Below the pieces are notes generated by a model, which was given only the letters and a program-made list of their open reading frames with translations, was not told where the DNA came from and made no database searches. This document shows, one piece after another, positions 49,292 to 58,424 of a stretch of 64,000 nucleotides of DNA. The stretch comes from RDYZ01 sp964518905 (GTDB lineage: Bacteria > Cyanobacteriota > Cyanobacteriia > Cyanobacteriales > Geitlerinemataceae). The DNA is taken from positions 85,267 to 149,266 of the forward strand of contig CAZFJL010000002.1 of NCBI GenBank assembly GCA_964518905.1, in the 5' to 3' direction. Each line of letters begins with the position of its first letter. The first letter of the stretch is position 1. Made by a program: the position numbers and the translations under genes.

Positions 49292-50422
49292 ATGACAAAC
49301 TTGCCCATGACAAACGGACACCGCTACGTTCGCCCCACGATCGAACGCGCCACAACCCTCCAACCCAGCCCCCGCCCCGATTCGCGATCGCCAATCCTCA
49401 AGCTCAACTCGAACGAAAATCCCTATCCACCCTCACCGCAGGCGATCGCCGCCCTGCGATCGATCAACGGCGACAGCCTGCGACGCTATCCCGAAGCCAA
49501 CGCCGATGAATTTCGTCACGCCGTCAGCCGCGAGCTGGATATTCCTCCCGATTGGATTCTCGTCACTAACGGCGCGGATGTTTTGCTCGATCACATCGTC
49601 CGCGCCTGCGCTGAAGGAACCGATCGCCCCGTCGTGATCTCGACCCCGACCTATCCGCTCTACGCCCACCTCGCGACGCTGCAACCCGCTGAGACGATCG
49701 CCATCCCCTACACGACCACACCCAGCACAGCACCAAATCACCCCGACCCCTATCGCCTGCCGATCGACGCGATCGCCGCCGCCAACGGAGCCGTCACCTT
49801 CATCGCCAACCCCAACAGCCCCACCGGTCACACCACGCCCCTGGAAGAACTCCGCCAACTCGCGGCACAGCTTACGGGTGTATTGGTGATTGATGAGGCG
49901 TATGCGGATTTTCAGCCGCCCGGTACACCGTCGGCGCTGGAGTTGGTGCGGGAATTTGAGCAGGTGATAGTGCTGCGAACGCTGTCGAAGGGGTACGCGC
50001 TGGCGGGGTTACGGCTGGGGTTTGGGGTGGCGAATCCGAGGCTGTTGGCGGGGATTGCGAAAGTCAAGCCGGTGTATAACGTCGATGCGATCGCGGTGCG
50101 GGTTGGGGCGGCGGCGATCGCTGATCGCGCCTACAAAGATGCGCGATCAACCATGATTCGTCAGACCCGATCGCGTTTTACTGAAGCGTTGCGCGATCGA
50201 GGTTTCACCGTTTGGCCGTCAAGCGGAAATTTTGTGCTGTTGCGGCCACCCTTTGGATCGGCGCGATCGCTTCATGATGCACTGCGATCGCGTCAGATCT
50301 GGACACGTCATTATCCACAGCCGGACTTGGCCGACAAGCTTCGCATCACGATCGGCACAGAAGCCCAGATGCAGCAGGTGATTGCCGCGATCAATGCCGT
50401 AGACCCGCAATCAGAGTTTTAG
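49292..50422 (+). CDS. hisC: Histidinol-phosphate aminotransferase
   Basis: The 376-residue PLP enzyme of histidine synthesis has substrate-binding LNSNENPYPPSP and RYPEANADEF. PNSPTG, VIDEAYADF, PLP-lysine in LRTLSKGYALAGLRLGF and C-terminal LRITIGT also fit. ATG 49307 is an alternative start. Base composition flips sharply from C-rich to G-rich inside the gene at about 49.87 kb without disturbing the protein. Confidence 0.93.
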   Translation: MTNLPMTNGHRYVRPTIERATTLQPSPRPDSRSPILKLNSNENPYPPSPQAIAALRSINGDSLRRYPEANADEFRHAVSRELDIPPDWILVTNGADVLLDHIVRACAEGTDRPVVISTPTYPLYAHLATLQPAETIAIPYTTTPSTAPNHPDPYRLPIDAIAAANGAVTFIANPNSPTGHTTPLEELRQLAAQLTGVLVIDEAYADFQPPGTPSALELVREFEQVIVLRTLSKGYALAGLRLGFGVANPRLLAGIAKVKPVYNVDAIAVRVGAAAIADRAYKDARSTMIRQTRSRFTEALRDRGFTVWPSSGNFVLLRPPFGSARSLHDALRSRQIWTRHYPQPDLADKLRITIGTEAQMQQVIAAINAVDPQSEF

Positions 50423-50461
50423 TAGTTTTGTAGTGGCGCGACTGATGCGTGGGCTGATCGT

Positions 50462-50478
50462 GGTGGGCATTGCCCACC
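50462..50478. repeat. GTGGGCA palindrome between convergent genes
   Basis: GGTGGGCA-T-TGCCCACC is a perfect 8-bp dyad. The core GGTGGGCATTGCCCACC is a repeat I recall as widespread in cyanobacterial intergenic DNA. It sits between the hisC stop and that of the SPFH gene and may end both transcripts. Confidence 0.6.
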
Positions 50479-50493
50479 CTACTGGCTCGCCTG

Positions 50494-51417
50494 CTAGCCC
50501 GCTGCTTGATCGATATCGGGCATTTCGGTGACGGGTTCACTCGTACCATTACCGCTGGGCTCGGCGGGGATTGAAGTCGGCGGAGCTGTGTTTGGTGGCG
50601 GCGTCACGATCGTCTGGTGAGAATGAGTCATTTCAAGCTCCGGCGGCGCAAGCTGATTACCCATGATTTGCGTCAGGTTTTCCGAGAGTGCCTTCGGATC
50701 GAGGAAGACCACTTTAGAATTTTCGCTCTCGCCCATTTTGAAGCTGGCATCAACGTAGCGCTGGGTGGCGAAGAAGTGGAGAATCTCGCGGCCATAGGGT
50801 CGAGATTCGATCGCCTCCGCAATGCGTGACATATACTGCGCTGTGGCATCTGCTTCGAGCAAATCGGCTCGCTTCTGAATTTCTGCGGCTCGCTCTTTTT
50901 CCATCGAATCGAGCACATCTTCCGGCGGGATGATATCGGTGATGTCAATCTCGATCACCTTAACGCCCCAGTTCACGGTTTTGGATTGCAGGGATTTAAG
51001 AATCAACTGCATGAGTTCAACCCGTGTTTCAAGGATTTCCTCCAGGTCACGCTTACTCAGTTCAGAACCAAGATTGGTACGGATGCTGCTCTCGATCGCC
51101 GTCACCACATCGTCTACCTCGTAGTAGGTATCGCGCAGGTTATCAATTTTCCAGCGCACTTTGAGGTCTACATCAAGCGACACGTTATCGTTCGTGATGG
51201 CTTTGTAGCGAGTGATCGCGAAAAACTGCTCGCGCGTCGTGTCCTCCCAGACAATCTGGTCAAAGCCCGGAGCCGTCCAGTTCAGACCAGGGCCAAGGGT
51301 ACGCTCGTAGCGCCCGAGACGCTCAACCAAAGCAATGTTGCCTTGGTTAACGATTTTGACACCGGTGATCGCATAACCGATCGCCGACAGAAACATAAAT
51401 GCAAAGAACGAACCCAT
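50494..51417 (-). CDS. SPFH/stomatin-family protein
   Basis: The 307-residue protein has an N-terminal hydrophobic anchor (1-22, FFAFMFLSAIGYAITGVKIV). A band-7 domain follows (VERLGRYERTLGPGLNWTAP; RTNLGSELSKRDLEEILETR) and a coiled-coil region with EKERAAEIQKRADLLEADATAQ. A Pro/Thr-rich tail ends it. Stomatin-like proteins form membrane microdomain oligomers. No NfeD partner is adjacent. Confidence 0.9.
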   Translation of the reverse strand: MGSFFAFMFLSAIGYAITGVKIVNQGNIALVERLGRYERTLGPGLNWTAPGFDQIVWEDTTREQFFAITRYKAITNDNVSLDVDLKVRWKIDNLRDTYYEVDDVVTAIESSIRTNLGSELSKRDLEEILETRVELMQLILKSLQSKTVNWGVKVIEIDITDIIPPEDVLDSMEKERAAEIQKRADLLEADATAQYMSRIAEAIESRPYGREILHFFATQRYVDASFKMGESENSKVVFLDPKALSENLTQIMGNQLAPPELEMTHSHQTIVTPPPNTAPPTSIPAEPSGNGTSEPVTEMPDIDQAAG

Positions 51418-51594
51418 GAGCTTTGGAAAACGAGTGTTTGGGGAGGTCAGCGGTCAGGAGCGGCATCCGGCAACGATTGTAGGAGCAAATGCTAAATCAG
51501 AACGAGGGGATTCAGGACCGATGTGATGTAACGATCGTAAACATTTAAACCATCATCGAGATCTATCACAGCCTTGTTTTTATGCCCTTTTTTG

Positions 51595-53763
51595 CTAGGG
51601 GGGCGGTGGAGCCATATCCGGCAGACGCCAGATTTGAATCGTCTTTTCGGGGCTGCCCGTCACAATCACCGTACCGTCGGCTGTGCTGGCGAGGGCGGAG
51701 ATGGGCGATCGGCTTCCCCATAACGAGTGTAAACGCTCGCCGGTTTCGGGTCGCCAAACCAGCAGGGATTGTGTCGTTCCCATCAATTGAACAATAGAAT
51801 CGGCTTCCGGATGATCCGGCGGCGTGTCCACAACATAAACCAAATGTCTAACCGGCGTCGCTAGATCGGTAAAAGATTTCACTTCTTCGCCCGGAAATGT
51901 ATTCCAAAACCGAATGCTGCGATCGCTGCTGCTGCTTGTTAGGGTTTTCCCGTCGGGCGAGAACGCCAGGGATAGCACGCGACCGGCATGGGCTTGGATG
52001 GCTCGCAATTGAACACCCCGAGTGAGATCCCATAGTCGAATTGTGCCGTTGCGTCCGCCGCTGGCCAGGGTTCGTCCATCTGGGGAAATGGCGAGGGCCT
52101 CGATCGGCGTGTTATGACCCCGTAACACCTTGACCTGTCCGGCTTGAGTGATGTTCCACAGCCGAATGGTTTTGTCACTGCTCGCGCTAATTAAGGTTTT
52201 GCGATCGGGTGCTAGGAGTAGGGCATTAATGCTGTCGGTATGTCCAATCAAGGTCAACTTTCGCACACCTGTTTCGGCGTTCCAAAAGCGAATGGTGGGG
52301 TCTTTAGTGCCGCTGGCGGTGGCAACGGTGCGATCGTCGAGAAAGACCAGCGCTTCGATCCAGTCTTGATGTGCTGACACTTGGTTTTCCAGCGCTCCCG
52401 TTTCTAGGTTCCAGAAGCGCAGTGTACCGAAACTCCCGCTAACAATCCGTTGGCCGTTCGGACTCAGCGCGAGCGATCGAACATAGCCCGCATCGCGCGT
52501 GATCAATCGCTCTAGGAACAAACTATCCGGGAGTTCGACCACGAGTCGCGCTGGACTAGAAGGGAAAAAACCGTAGCGCCAATAGCCATAGATCTGAGAC
52601 AGAATTAGCGCCACGATCGCCCCTTCAATCACCCGATCCCAGCGAATTTCGGGGGGGTGAAGATCCGCAAAAAAATCCTCGATCGCCTCTTGCCACGCTT
52701 CAATTCTAGATTTGGGGGCGCGGGTCGATCGCGACGATCGTAGCCGCGAATTCGTCCGAAAGCTTGATCCAGTTGTACGAAAAGGATTTTTGCGGGCGGA
52801 GCCTCCCCTCGAAGTCCGAGGCTCCGCCTCGGACCGTTCCCAGGCACTACCGGGAGGAGTGGAGTCATCCAGCGCTTGAAAAATCACGCGGCCATGCTGA
52901 GGCCGATTGCCCGGAAACGGAGCCATCATATAGTCAATGACATTGGCAAAATGCTCGGGAATTTGAGGCGCTTCCTCATGCCAAAGCAATTTGCCATTGC
53001 GGGGATTTTCGGGAAACGCGGTGGGTTTTTTGCCCGTCATCAAGAAGACGAAGGTGCGACCCAGGGCGTAGAAGTCCGATTGGGGAACGGCTTTACCGTT
53101 AATTTGTTCGGGCGGGGTGTAGCCTGCGGAAATAATTTCCGTGACATTTTGGCCGCCACCAACTTTGTTAATGTAGGTTCCCGTGACTTCGCGGGCGGTT
53201 CCGAAGTCAATCAGCGCCAGTTGTCCATCGGGACGGCGCATGATGTTGTGGGGTTTGATATCGCGGTGGAAATAGTGCAGTTGGTGGACACGATCGAGAA
53301 TATCGACAAGCTGTTCGAGCCAGTTGCGGGCAATCTCGGCGTCGATCGGCTTCTTGTCGCGCTCGTCGATCCACTCAACGAGGTTAAGCCCTTCAATTTT
53401 TTCCATCACCAGGCAGTGCAGGGGCGTTTTGCTGCCATGCGCCCAGTAGACAAAATACCCGTCTTCATCAACGTGCGGAATGCCGGGATGATTGAGACGA
53501 CAGAGAACCTTCGCCTCTTGCTTAAACAGTTCCACCGCTTTCGGATGATTGCGGTATAACACTTTGACGACAACACGATCTTCGCCCTTCTCGGAATCTA
53601 TCGCCTCAAAGGTTTTACCAAAACCACCGCTGCCGAGTAAACGCTCAACGCGGTAGCGATTGTGTAAGACGAGTTTTGAACTGCAATGGGGGCAAATAAG
53701 TTCGCGGGTGTCGTCCGGAATTTCGTCCGGGTTCGGACACTTTGGGTTAATGCAATAACTCAC
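51595..53763 (-). CDS. Ser/Thr protein kinase with zinc ribbon and WD40 repeats
   Basis: The 722-residue protein from the GTG at 53763, which gives VSYCINPKCPNP, matching the usual zinc-ribbon N-terminus (C4, C9, C24, C27). A longer ATG start at 53862 is less likely. The kinase domain has GSGGFG, an intact VVVKVLY lysine, FHRDIKPHN and DFGTA. A basic linker contains an in-frame palindromic repeat (about residues 302-322), and one helix follows (about 375-392). The C-terminus holds six to seven WD40 repeats (SGSFGTLRFWN, SASSDKTIRLWN, SGGRNGTIRLWD, ...). Confidence 0.9.
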   Translation of the reverse strand: MSYCINPKCPNPDEIPDDTRELICPHCSSKLVLHNRYRVERLLGSGGFGKTFEAIDSEKGEDRVVVKVLYRNHPKAVELFKQEAKVLCRLNHPGIPHVDEDGYFVYWAHGSKTPLHCLVMEKIEGLNLVEWIDERDKKPIDAEIARNWLEQLVDILDRVHQLHYFHRDIKPHNIMRRPDGQLALIDFGTAREVTGTYINKVGGGQNVTEIISAGYTPPEQINGKAVPQSDFYALGRTFVFLMTGKKPTAFPENPRNGKLLWHEEAPQIPEHFANVIDYMMAPFPGNRPQHGRVIFQALDDSTPPGSAWERSEAEPRTSRGGSARKNPFRTTGSSFRTNSRLRSSRSTRAPKSRIEAWQEAIEDFFADLHPPEIRWDRVIEGAIVALILSQIYGYWRYGFFPSSPARLVVELPDSLFLERLITRDAGYVRSLALSPNGQRIVSGSFGTLRFWNLETGALENQVSAHQDWIEALVFLDDRTVATASGTKDPTIRFWNAETGVRKLTLIGHTDSINALLLAPDRKTLISASSDKTIRLWNITQAGQVKVLRGHNTPIEALAISPDGRTLASGGRNGTIRLWDLTRGVQLRAIQAHAGRVLSLAFSPDGKTLTSSSSDRSIRFWNTFPGEEVKSFTDLATPVRHLVYVVDTPPDHPEADSIVQLMGTTQSLLVWRPETGERLHSLWGSRSPISALASTADGTVIVTGSPEKTIQIWRLPDMAPPPP
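52798..52846. repeat. Palindromic repeat inserted in frame in a kinase linker
   Basis: TCCGAGGC-TCC-GCCTCGGA (52815-52833) is a perfect 8-bp stem inside the kinase-WD40 gene. The peptide it encodes contains SEAEPRTSRGGSA, a type of sequence I recall from dispersed GGCTCCGCC repeats that interrupt cyanobacterial genes. It lies in the low-complexity linker, so the kinase fold is not affected. Confidence 0.55.
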
Positions 53764-54047
53764 AGACAAAAACCGATCCAGGCGGACAAGGTTAACGGGA
53801 GATCGTATTGACCGACGATCAAACGAAACGCCACGATTGCCATATTTTTTTCCTCCCTTCAACTATACCCTGAAGCTTCCAGAGTGCCCTGTTAGCGATC
53901 GCCCCTCATCGTTGCCGTTGTTGAAAAATACTGACCGCGCTGTGCCTTAAGTTTCAGTCAGTTGTAGCAACACATCGATGGTATTTGATCGCCATATTTT
54001 CGCAACATATTTATGCTGTGTCGATGAACGAAATTCGGCATTCAAAA

Positions 54048-54845
54048 CTAGGTTTCCGGAATAACTGGGTTGGCCGTCTTGGTCTCCGAGAATACATCCG
54101 CAACGTATTGACGAGCCGCCGTTTTGATCGTGGCTTGGAGGTCAGCATAGACCTTCGCAAAGGGAGGCTGGCGATCGGAGAAACCGAGCAAGTCATGGGT
54201 CACTAGAATCTGACCATCGCATTGAGACCCGGCTCCAATACCGATCGTGGGAATGGTGAGCCGCTGGGAAATCCTGCGAGCCAGATCAGAATTGATATGT
54301 TCGAGGACCAGGCAAAAGACACCGGCGTCTTGTAGCGCGATCGCCTCGGCCAAAATTTTGGCTTCGGCTTGGGGGGTTTGGCCTTGCTGTCGGTAGCCGG
54401 TTTGGTGAATCGATTGGGGTGTTAACCCAACGTGACCCATGACGGGAATGCCCATTTCAACCAGGCGTGTCACCGTCTCGACCAGGCGAGGATAGCCCCC
54501 TTCCAGTTTGACGGCGGCAGCTCCCGTTTCTTTCAAAATCCGACCGGCGGAGGCGATCGCCTGGGCGCTATCAATTTGGTAGCTCAAGAACGGTAAATCA
54601 ACCACGACGAGCGCTCGCTTGACGCCACGACAGACGGCCTTGGCATGATGGATGATGTCATCGAGGGTTAGCGGTAAGGTCGTTGTGTGGCCGAGGGCGA
54701 CCATCGCCAGCGAGTCGCCCACCAGCAGCAGATCGATGCCAGCACCATCCAGCACGCGAGCAAAGGCGTAGTCCGTTGCCGTCAGGGCAACGATCGGTCG
54801 ATTCTCGTGTTTCCAGCGAGCAAGTGTACGGGGAGTGACGGCCAT
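54048..54845 (-). CDS. panB: Ketopantoate hydroxymethyltransferase
   Basis: The 265-residue enzyme makes ketopantoate for pantothenate and CoA. Motifs are ALTATDYAFARVLDGAGID, LLVGDSLAMVALGH, VVDLPFLSYQ, GAAAVKLEGG, MGHVGLTPQS, and GIGAGSQCDGQILVTHDLLGF. I chose ATG 54845 (MAVTPRTLARWK); the extension to 54998 is not family-like. It stands alone, divergent from the histidine-kinase-like gene. Confidence 0.94.
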   Translation of the reverse strand: MAVTPRTLARWKHENRPIVALTATDYAFARVLDGAGIDLLLVGDSLAMVALGHTTTLPLTLDDIIHHAKAVCRGVKRALVVVDLPFLSYQIDSAQAIASAGRILKETGAAAVKLEGGYPRLVETVTRLVEMGIPVMGHVGLTPQSIHQTGYRQQGQTPQAEAKILAEAIALQDAGVFCLVLEHINSDLARRISQRLTIPTIGIGAGSQCDGQILVTHDLLGFSDRQPPFAKVYADLQATIKTAARQYVADVFSETKTANPVIPET

Positions 54846-55066
54846 CGGGAGAGCGCGTGAATGAGACGAATTCGCGAACACCGATTGTAGATCGTGCGTT
54901 GAACTCCTGTCTTTGTCTTGGAAAGATTCCGTTAGTGTGACGCTAGTGTGACGCGTGCATCTGAGGTCAGGCGATCGATGATTCTCCCAAAGAAACACCG
55001 GTAAAGTCTAAGGGGTCTCGTAGCATAGAGATAGTTTGTTTTAACCTTCCAGAGATCTAAACCTTT

Positions 55067-57103
55067 ATGTCTACGCCGGTCCGATTTGTGCCTCGTCCAC
55101 TCCTTCAGCTTGCAAATCGAGCCTCGCTACGAGCGGCTCTTAGTACGTCATACCTCTTGCAAATCGCGATCGTGATTGGCCTTACGACCGGTTTGGCATG
55201 GCGCACGATCGATCGGACAGGGCTATATCTGACGCGACAACAGCAGGAGTCGATCGCGCAACGGGTCGGCGATCGGCTGAAGGATGATCAGCAACAGATG
55301 CTAGAGCTAAAGCAATCTGCCAGTGATGCGATCACATTGGATCTCTGGTCTGAATCAGGAAGCCTTGAGCGCTGGTTGTGGCAGCATGTTCGGGCTCGGG
55401 AGGCGATGGCGATCGGTCTTCGTAATCCCCAAGGGCGCAGCTTGGCGATGATTCGCCAAACGGATGGCACGCTCATCAGCATCGATCGCCCTCGCCCCGA
55501 TCGTCCCCCCGTGGCTTACCGGCTCGACGATAACGGCAAACGCCTTGATACCATCGAGCTCGACGACCTGAAGCAGCTCACGTTCTATGCGGCGCTCTTT
55601 GATGCTCCAAATGACGCAGCCTTGCCGATCGTGCAGTTTTCCCTATCCGATCCGAACACGACCGATCAGGGTCTCCGCCCCAATCTTCTGGCGATCGCCT
55701 TTCCGACAAACGCGCTCAACAATCTCCTCGATCAGCTCTACCTCGGACAACATGGTTTTGCTGCCGTCCTCGATCGCTACGGACAACCGCTGGCCAGTTC
55801 TGCCGATCGTCTCGATACGATGACCGAAACCGTGTCGGACAGCGAAGCTTTAGCCGCCGCCCCGAATGCCTTGATCACGCTTGAGCGCATCATCACACCG
55901 CTACGTGATGCGGATGGAACTTTGGATATCGTTGATCGCCCGCAACAGCGCACGATGAAGATTGATGGCCGCCGCTATCAGATCGCGATCTCGCCGGTGG
56001 ATCTCCTGCCCGATCGCACGTTTTGGATCGTCAGCGCGATCGCCGATCGCGACTTCGGCCAAGTGGGTCATCGGGATGCCATTGGCTTCGTGGTGATTAG
56101 TGCGCTGGCGGCCTTGGTCGTCGGCGGGGTGAATTTGCTCAAGGTGCGGACGACGATTCGGGCGATCGCTCGCTTGAAAACAGCGATCGATGCGCTCGGT
56201 CAACAGCGCTGGAATTTAACCAGCTTGACCGATCGTCCACCCGAATTCCGCCAGGTGAACGTCAGCGTCGCGCGAGCCGCTCAAAATTTACAAGCAGCGA
56301 TTACGGAATTGCGGGGTCGCAACACCCAACTGACAGAGTCCGACCAGTTTAAAACGATGCTGTTCGATGATTCGATGCAGAAGCTGTCCCCTTCGCTACA
56401 GGCGATCGTCTCGGGAGACGAAACCGATTGTCGATCGTTGACCAAGACCGCACGACAGACCCTCAGCTTGCTTGAAAATGCGGCGGAACTGAGCCAGCTT
56501 CAGGCCGATCGCTTGGATTTAACCTTGCAGCCCGTCGGCCTGAGTCTTTGCTTAGAACAGGCGATCGCGCAACATCGCCCCGAACTCGATGAGCGAGATA
56601 TTCAGATTGAACGTCACGATGAACTCACCACGGTTTTTGTCTGTGTTGATCCGCATCGGCTGGAATGGGTATTCCATGAGCTGATCGAAAATGCGCTGCA
56701 ATTTAGCCACCACGGGGGCAAGATCGTGATCTCAATTACGATCGCTGTTTCAGCCATTCGCTCGACCTATCACGATCTCCCCGAAGTGAGCATCAGCATC
56801 ACCGACTTCGGCACTGGAATCGACCCCAGCGAGCAACACAAATTATTCCAACCGTTTGCACGGATGACGCGCCGTCATCCAGAGCGGTGCGGCTACGGCC
56901 TGGGTCTGGCGATCGCCTACCAAACCATCAACATGATGGGCGGACGGCTTGAACTGGACAGCCAGGGGATTGATTGCGGCACAACGGCGCGGGTGACCTT
57001 GCCCGTCGCGTCACCCAATGGGCCGAGCCAGCCGATCGACTGGAATTCCATCACCGATCTGCCCTCCATGCCGGAAGATGGCGAAAATGCGACAGCAATT
57101 TAG
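55067..57103 (+). CDS. Membrane histidine-kinase-like protein lacking the acceptor His
   Basis: The 678-residue protein has two membrane helices (about 28-46 and 343-363) around a periplasmic dCache-like sensor region. A C-terminal HATPase domain carries HELIENALQFS (N box), DFGTGIDP and GYGLGLAIAY. The dimerisation helix that should hold the H box reads FKTMLFDDSMQKLSPSLQAI (about 429-448) with no His. It could be a pseudokinase or transfer phosphate in another way. The stop codon is the first three bases of a 10-bp tandem repeat. Confidence 0.82.
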   Translation: MSTPVRFVPRPLLQLANRASLRAALSTSYLLQIAIVIGLTTGLAWRTIDRTGLYLTRQQQESIAQRVGDRLKDDQQQMLELKQSASDAITLDLWSESGSLERWLWQHVRAREAMAIGLRNPQGRSLAMIRQTDGTLISIDRPRPDRPPVAYRLDDNGKRLDTIELDDLKQLTFYAALFDAPNDAALPIVQFSLSDPNTTDQGLRPNLLAIAFPTNALNNLLDQLYLGQHGFAAVLDRYGQPLASSADRLDTMTETVSDSEALAAAPNALITLERIITPLRDADGTLDIVDRPQQRTMKIDGRRYQIAISPVDLLPDRTFWIVSAIADRDFGQVGHRDAIGFVVISALAALVVGGVNLLKVRTTIRAIARLKTAIDALGQQRWNLTSLTDRPPEFRQVNVSVARAAQNLQAAITELRGRNTQLTESDQFKTMLFDDSMQKLSPSLQAIVSGDETDCRSLTKTARQTLSLLENAAELSQLQADRLDLTLQPVGLSLCLEQAIAQHRPELDERDIQIERHDELTTVFVCVDPHRLEWVFHELIENALQFSHHGGKIVISITIAVSAIRSTYHDLPEVSISITDFGTGIDPSEQHKLFQPFARMTRRHPERCGYGLGLAIAYQTINMMGGRLELDSQGIDCGTTARVTLPVASPNGPSQPIDWNSITDLPSMPEDGENATAI

Positions 57104-57170
57104 ATCCAGTTAGATCCAGTTAGATCCAGTTAGATCCAGTTAGATCCAATTAGATCCAATTAGATCCAAA
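57101..57170. repeat. Seven 10-bp tandem repeats beginning at a stop codon
   Basis: TAGATCCAGT repeats four times, then TAGATCCAAT twice, then TAGATCCAAA. The first TAG is the stop codon of the histidine-kinase-like gene. Each unit has its own TAG, so all three frames meet one. Loss or gain of units would not alter the protein. Confidence 0.92.
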
Positions 57171-57227
57171 TCTAGATCCGGTTGAACCAGCACCTCAAGC
57201 TCTAGGTTCTGATCGATACTTGACGCT

Positions 57228-58256
57228 CTAGCAGATACGCGGGAGTTGCTCGCCGCTCAGTAGATCGATCGGTCGCTCGATGCCTAGCGCCGTTCGTGCC
57301 ACCACGCCCGCCGAACCCGCCGCCGTGACGCGACCGATCGCCACCGCCCCAACTCCAGCCTCAAACCGGCGTAGAATTTCGAGCGTCCGATCAACCTGAT
57401 TCTCGGCCACAAACACCACAAACCGGCCTTCATTCGCCACATACAGCGGATCGAACCCCAAAATTTCGCAGGCTCCGGCCACATCTTCCCGAATGGGCAC
57501 GATCGGCTCATCAATCTCGATCTTGACCCGCGCGGCGGTCGCCGTTTCATGCAGCGAGGCCACCAGCCCGCCCCGCGTCAGGTCGCGCATCATATGAGGT
57601 TCGATACCCTCTTCGAGCAGAGCTAACACCAATTCCGCCAGGGGAGCGGTATCGCTCTCGATCGGGCTTTCAAATTCCAGCGCATCACGGGCGAGCATCA
57701 CCGCCAATCCATGCCGTCCCAGGTCACCATTGATAATCGCCACATCCCCCACCTGCACACGATCCGGCGCGATCGGTTCCCGCGTCTCCACCCGACCGAT
57801 CCCCGCCGTATTGATAAACATGCCATCGCCCTTGCCGCGATCGACCACCTTTGTATCGCCCGTGACGATCGCCACCTGCGCCCGTTCCGCCGCCCGCGCC
57901 ATCGACTGCACCACCCGCCACAGGGTTTCCATCGGTAGCCCCTCTTCGAGAATGAACCCGACACTGAGATACAGCGGCCTTGCGCCTGCCATCGCCAGAT
58001 CGTTGACGGTTCCATTCACCGCCAGTTCGCCGATGTCGCCACCGGGAAAAAACAGCGGATTGACGACGTAGGAATCGGTGGTGAAAGCGAGGCGATCGCC
58101 ACCGAGGGGCAACACCGCCGCGTCATGATTGGCGACCGAGGTGAAGGCCGCGCGAAAGAGGCGATCGATCAATTGCTGCATTAGGCGTCCACCGCCGCCG
58201 TGGGCGAGGAGGACGTAGGGATAATCTTGGAGCGGCAGTGGGCAGGTTAGATCCAT
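57228..58256 (-). CDS. hypE: Hydrogenase maturation protein HypE
   Basis: The 342-residue AIR-synthase-like protein makes the cyanide ligands of [NiFe] hydrogenase. AHGGGGRLMQQLI, DSYVVNPLFFPGGDIGELAVNGTVNDLAM, TGDTKVVDRGKGDG, and RDLTRGGLVASLHE are family-typical. It ends in the obligatory PRIC with C-terminal Cys, the carbamoylated residue. So the organism should make a hydrogenase; other hyp/hox genes are not in the window. ATG 58256 is preferred to 58283. Confidence 0.94.
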   Translation of the reverse strand: MDLTCPLPLQDYPYVLLAHGGGGRLMQQLIDRLFRAAFTSVANHDAAVLPLGGDRLAFTTDSYVVNPLFFPGGDIGELAVNGTVNDLAMAGARPLYLSVGFILEEGLPMETLWRVVQSMARAAERAQVAIVTGDTKVVDRGKGDGMFINTAGIGRVETREPIAPDRVQVGDVAIINGDLGRHGLAVMLARDALEFESPIESDTAPLAELVLALLEEGIEPHMMRDLTRGGLVASLHETATAARVKIEIDEPIVPIREDVAGACEILGFDPLYVANEGRFVVFVAENQVDRTLEILRRFEAGVGAVAIGRVTAAGSAGVVARTALGIERPIDLLSGEQLPRIC

Positions 58257-58424
58257 AGCTCGTGATTTGCGGGGGAATGTCACACTCGTATCCTAAAACG
58301 TACAGGCCAAGCCCTCATCAACAACGCGGGCACGATACAAGCGCAATTCCGCGATCGGATAGGCTACGATCGCGGAAACCATCGCACGCCAGCCAACCTC
58401 CATTGCCCGCCAATCTTCAAGGTC

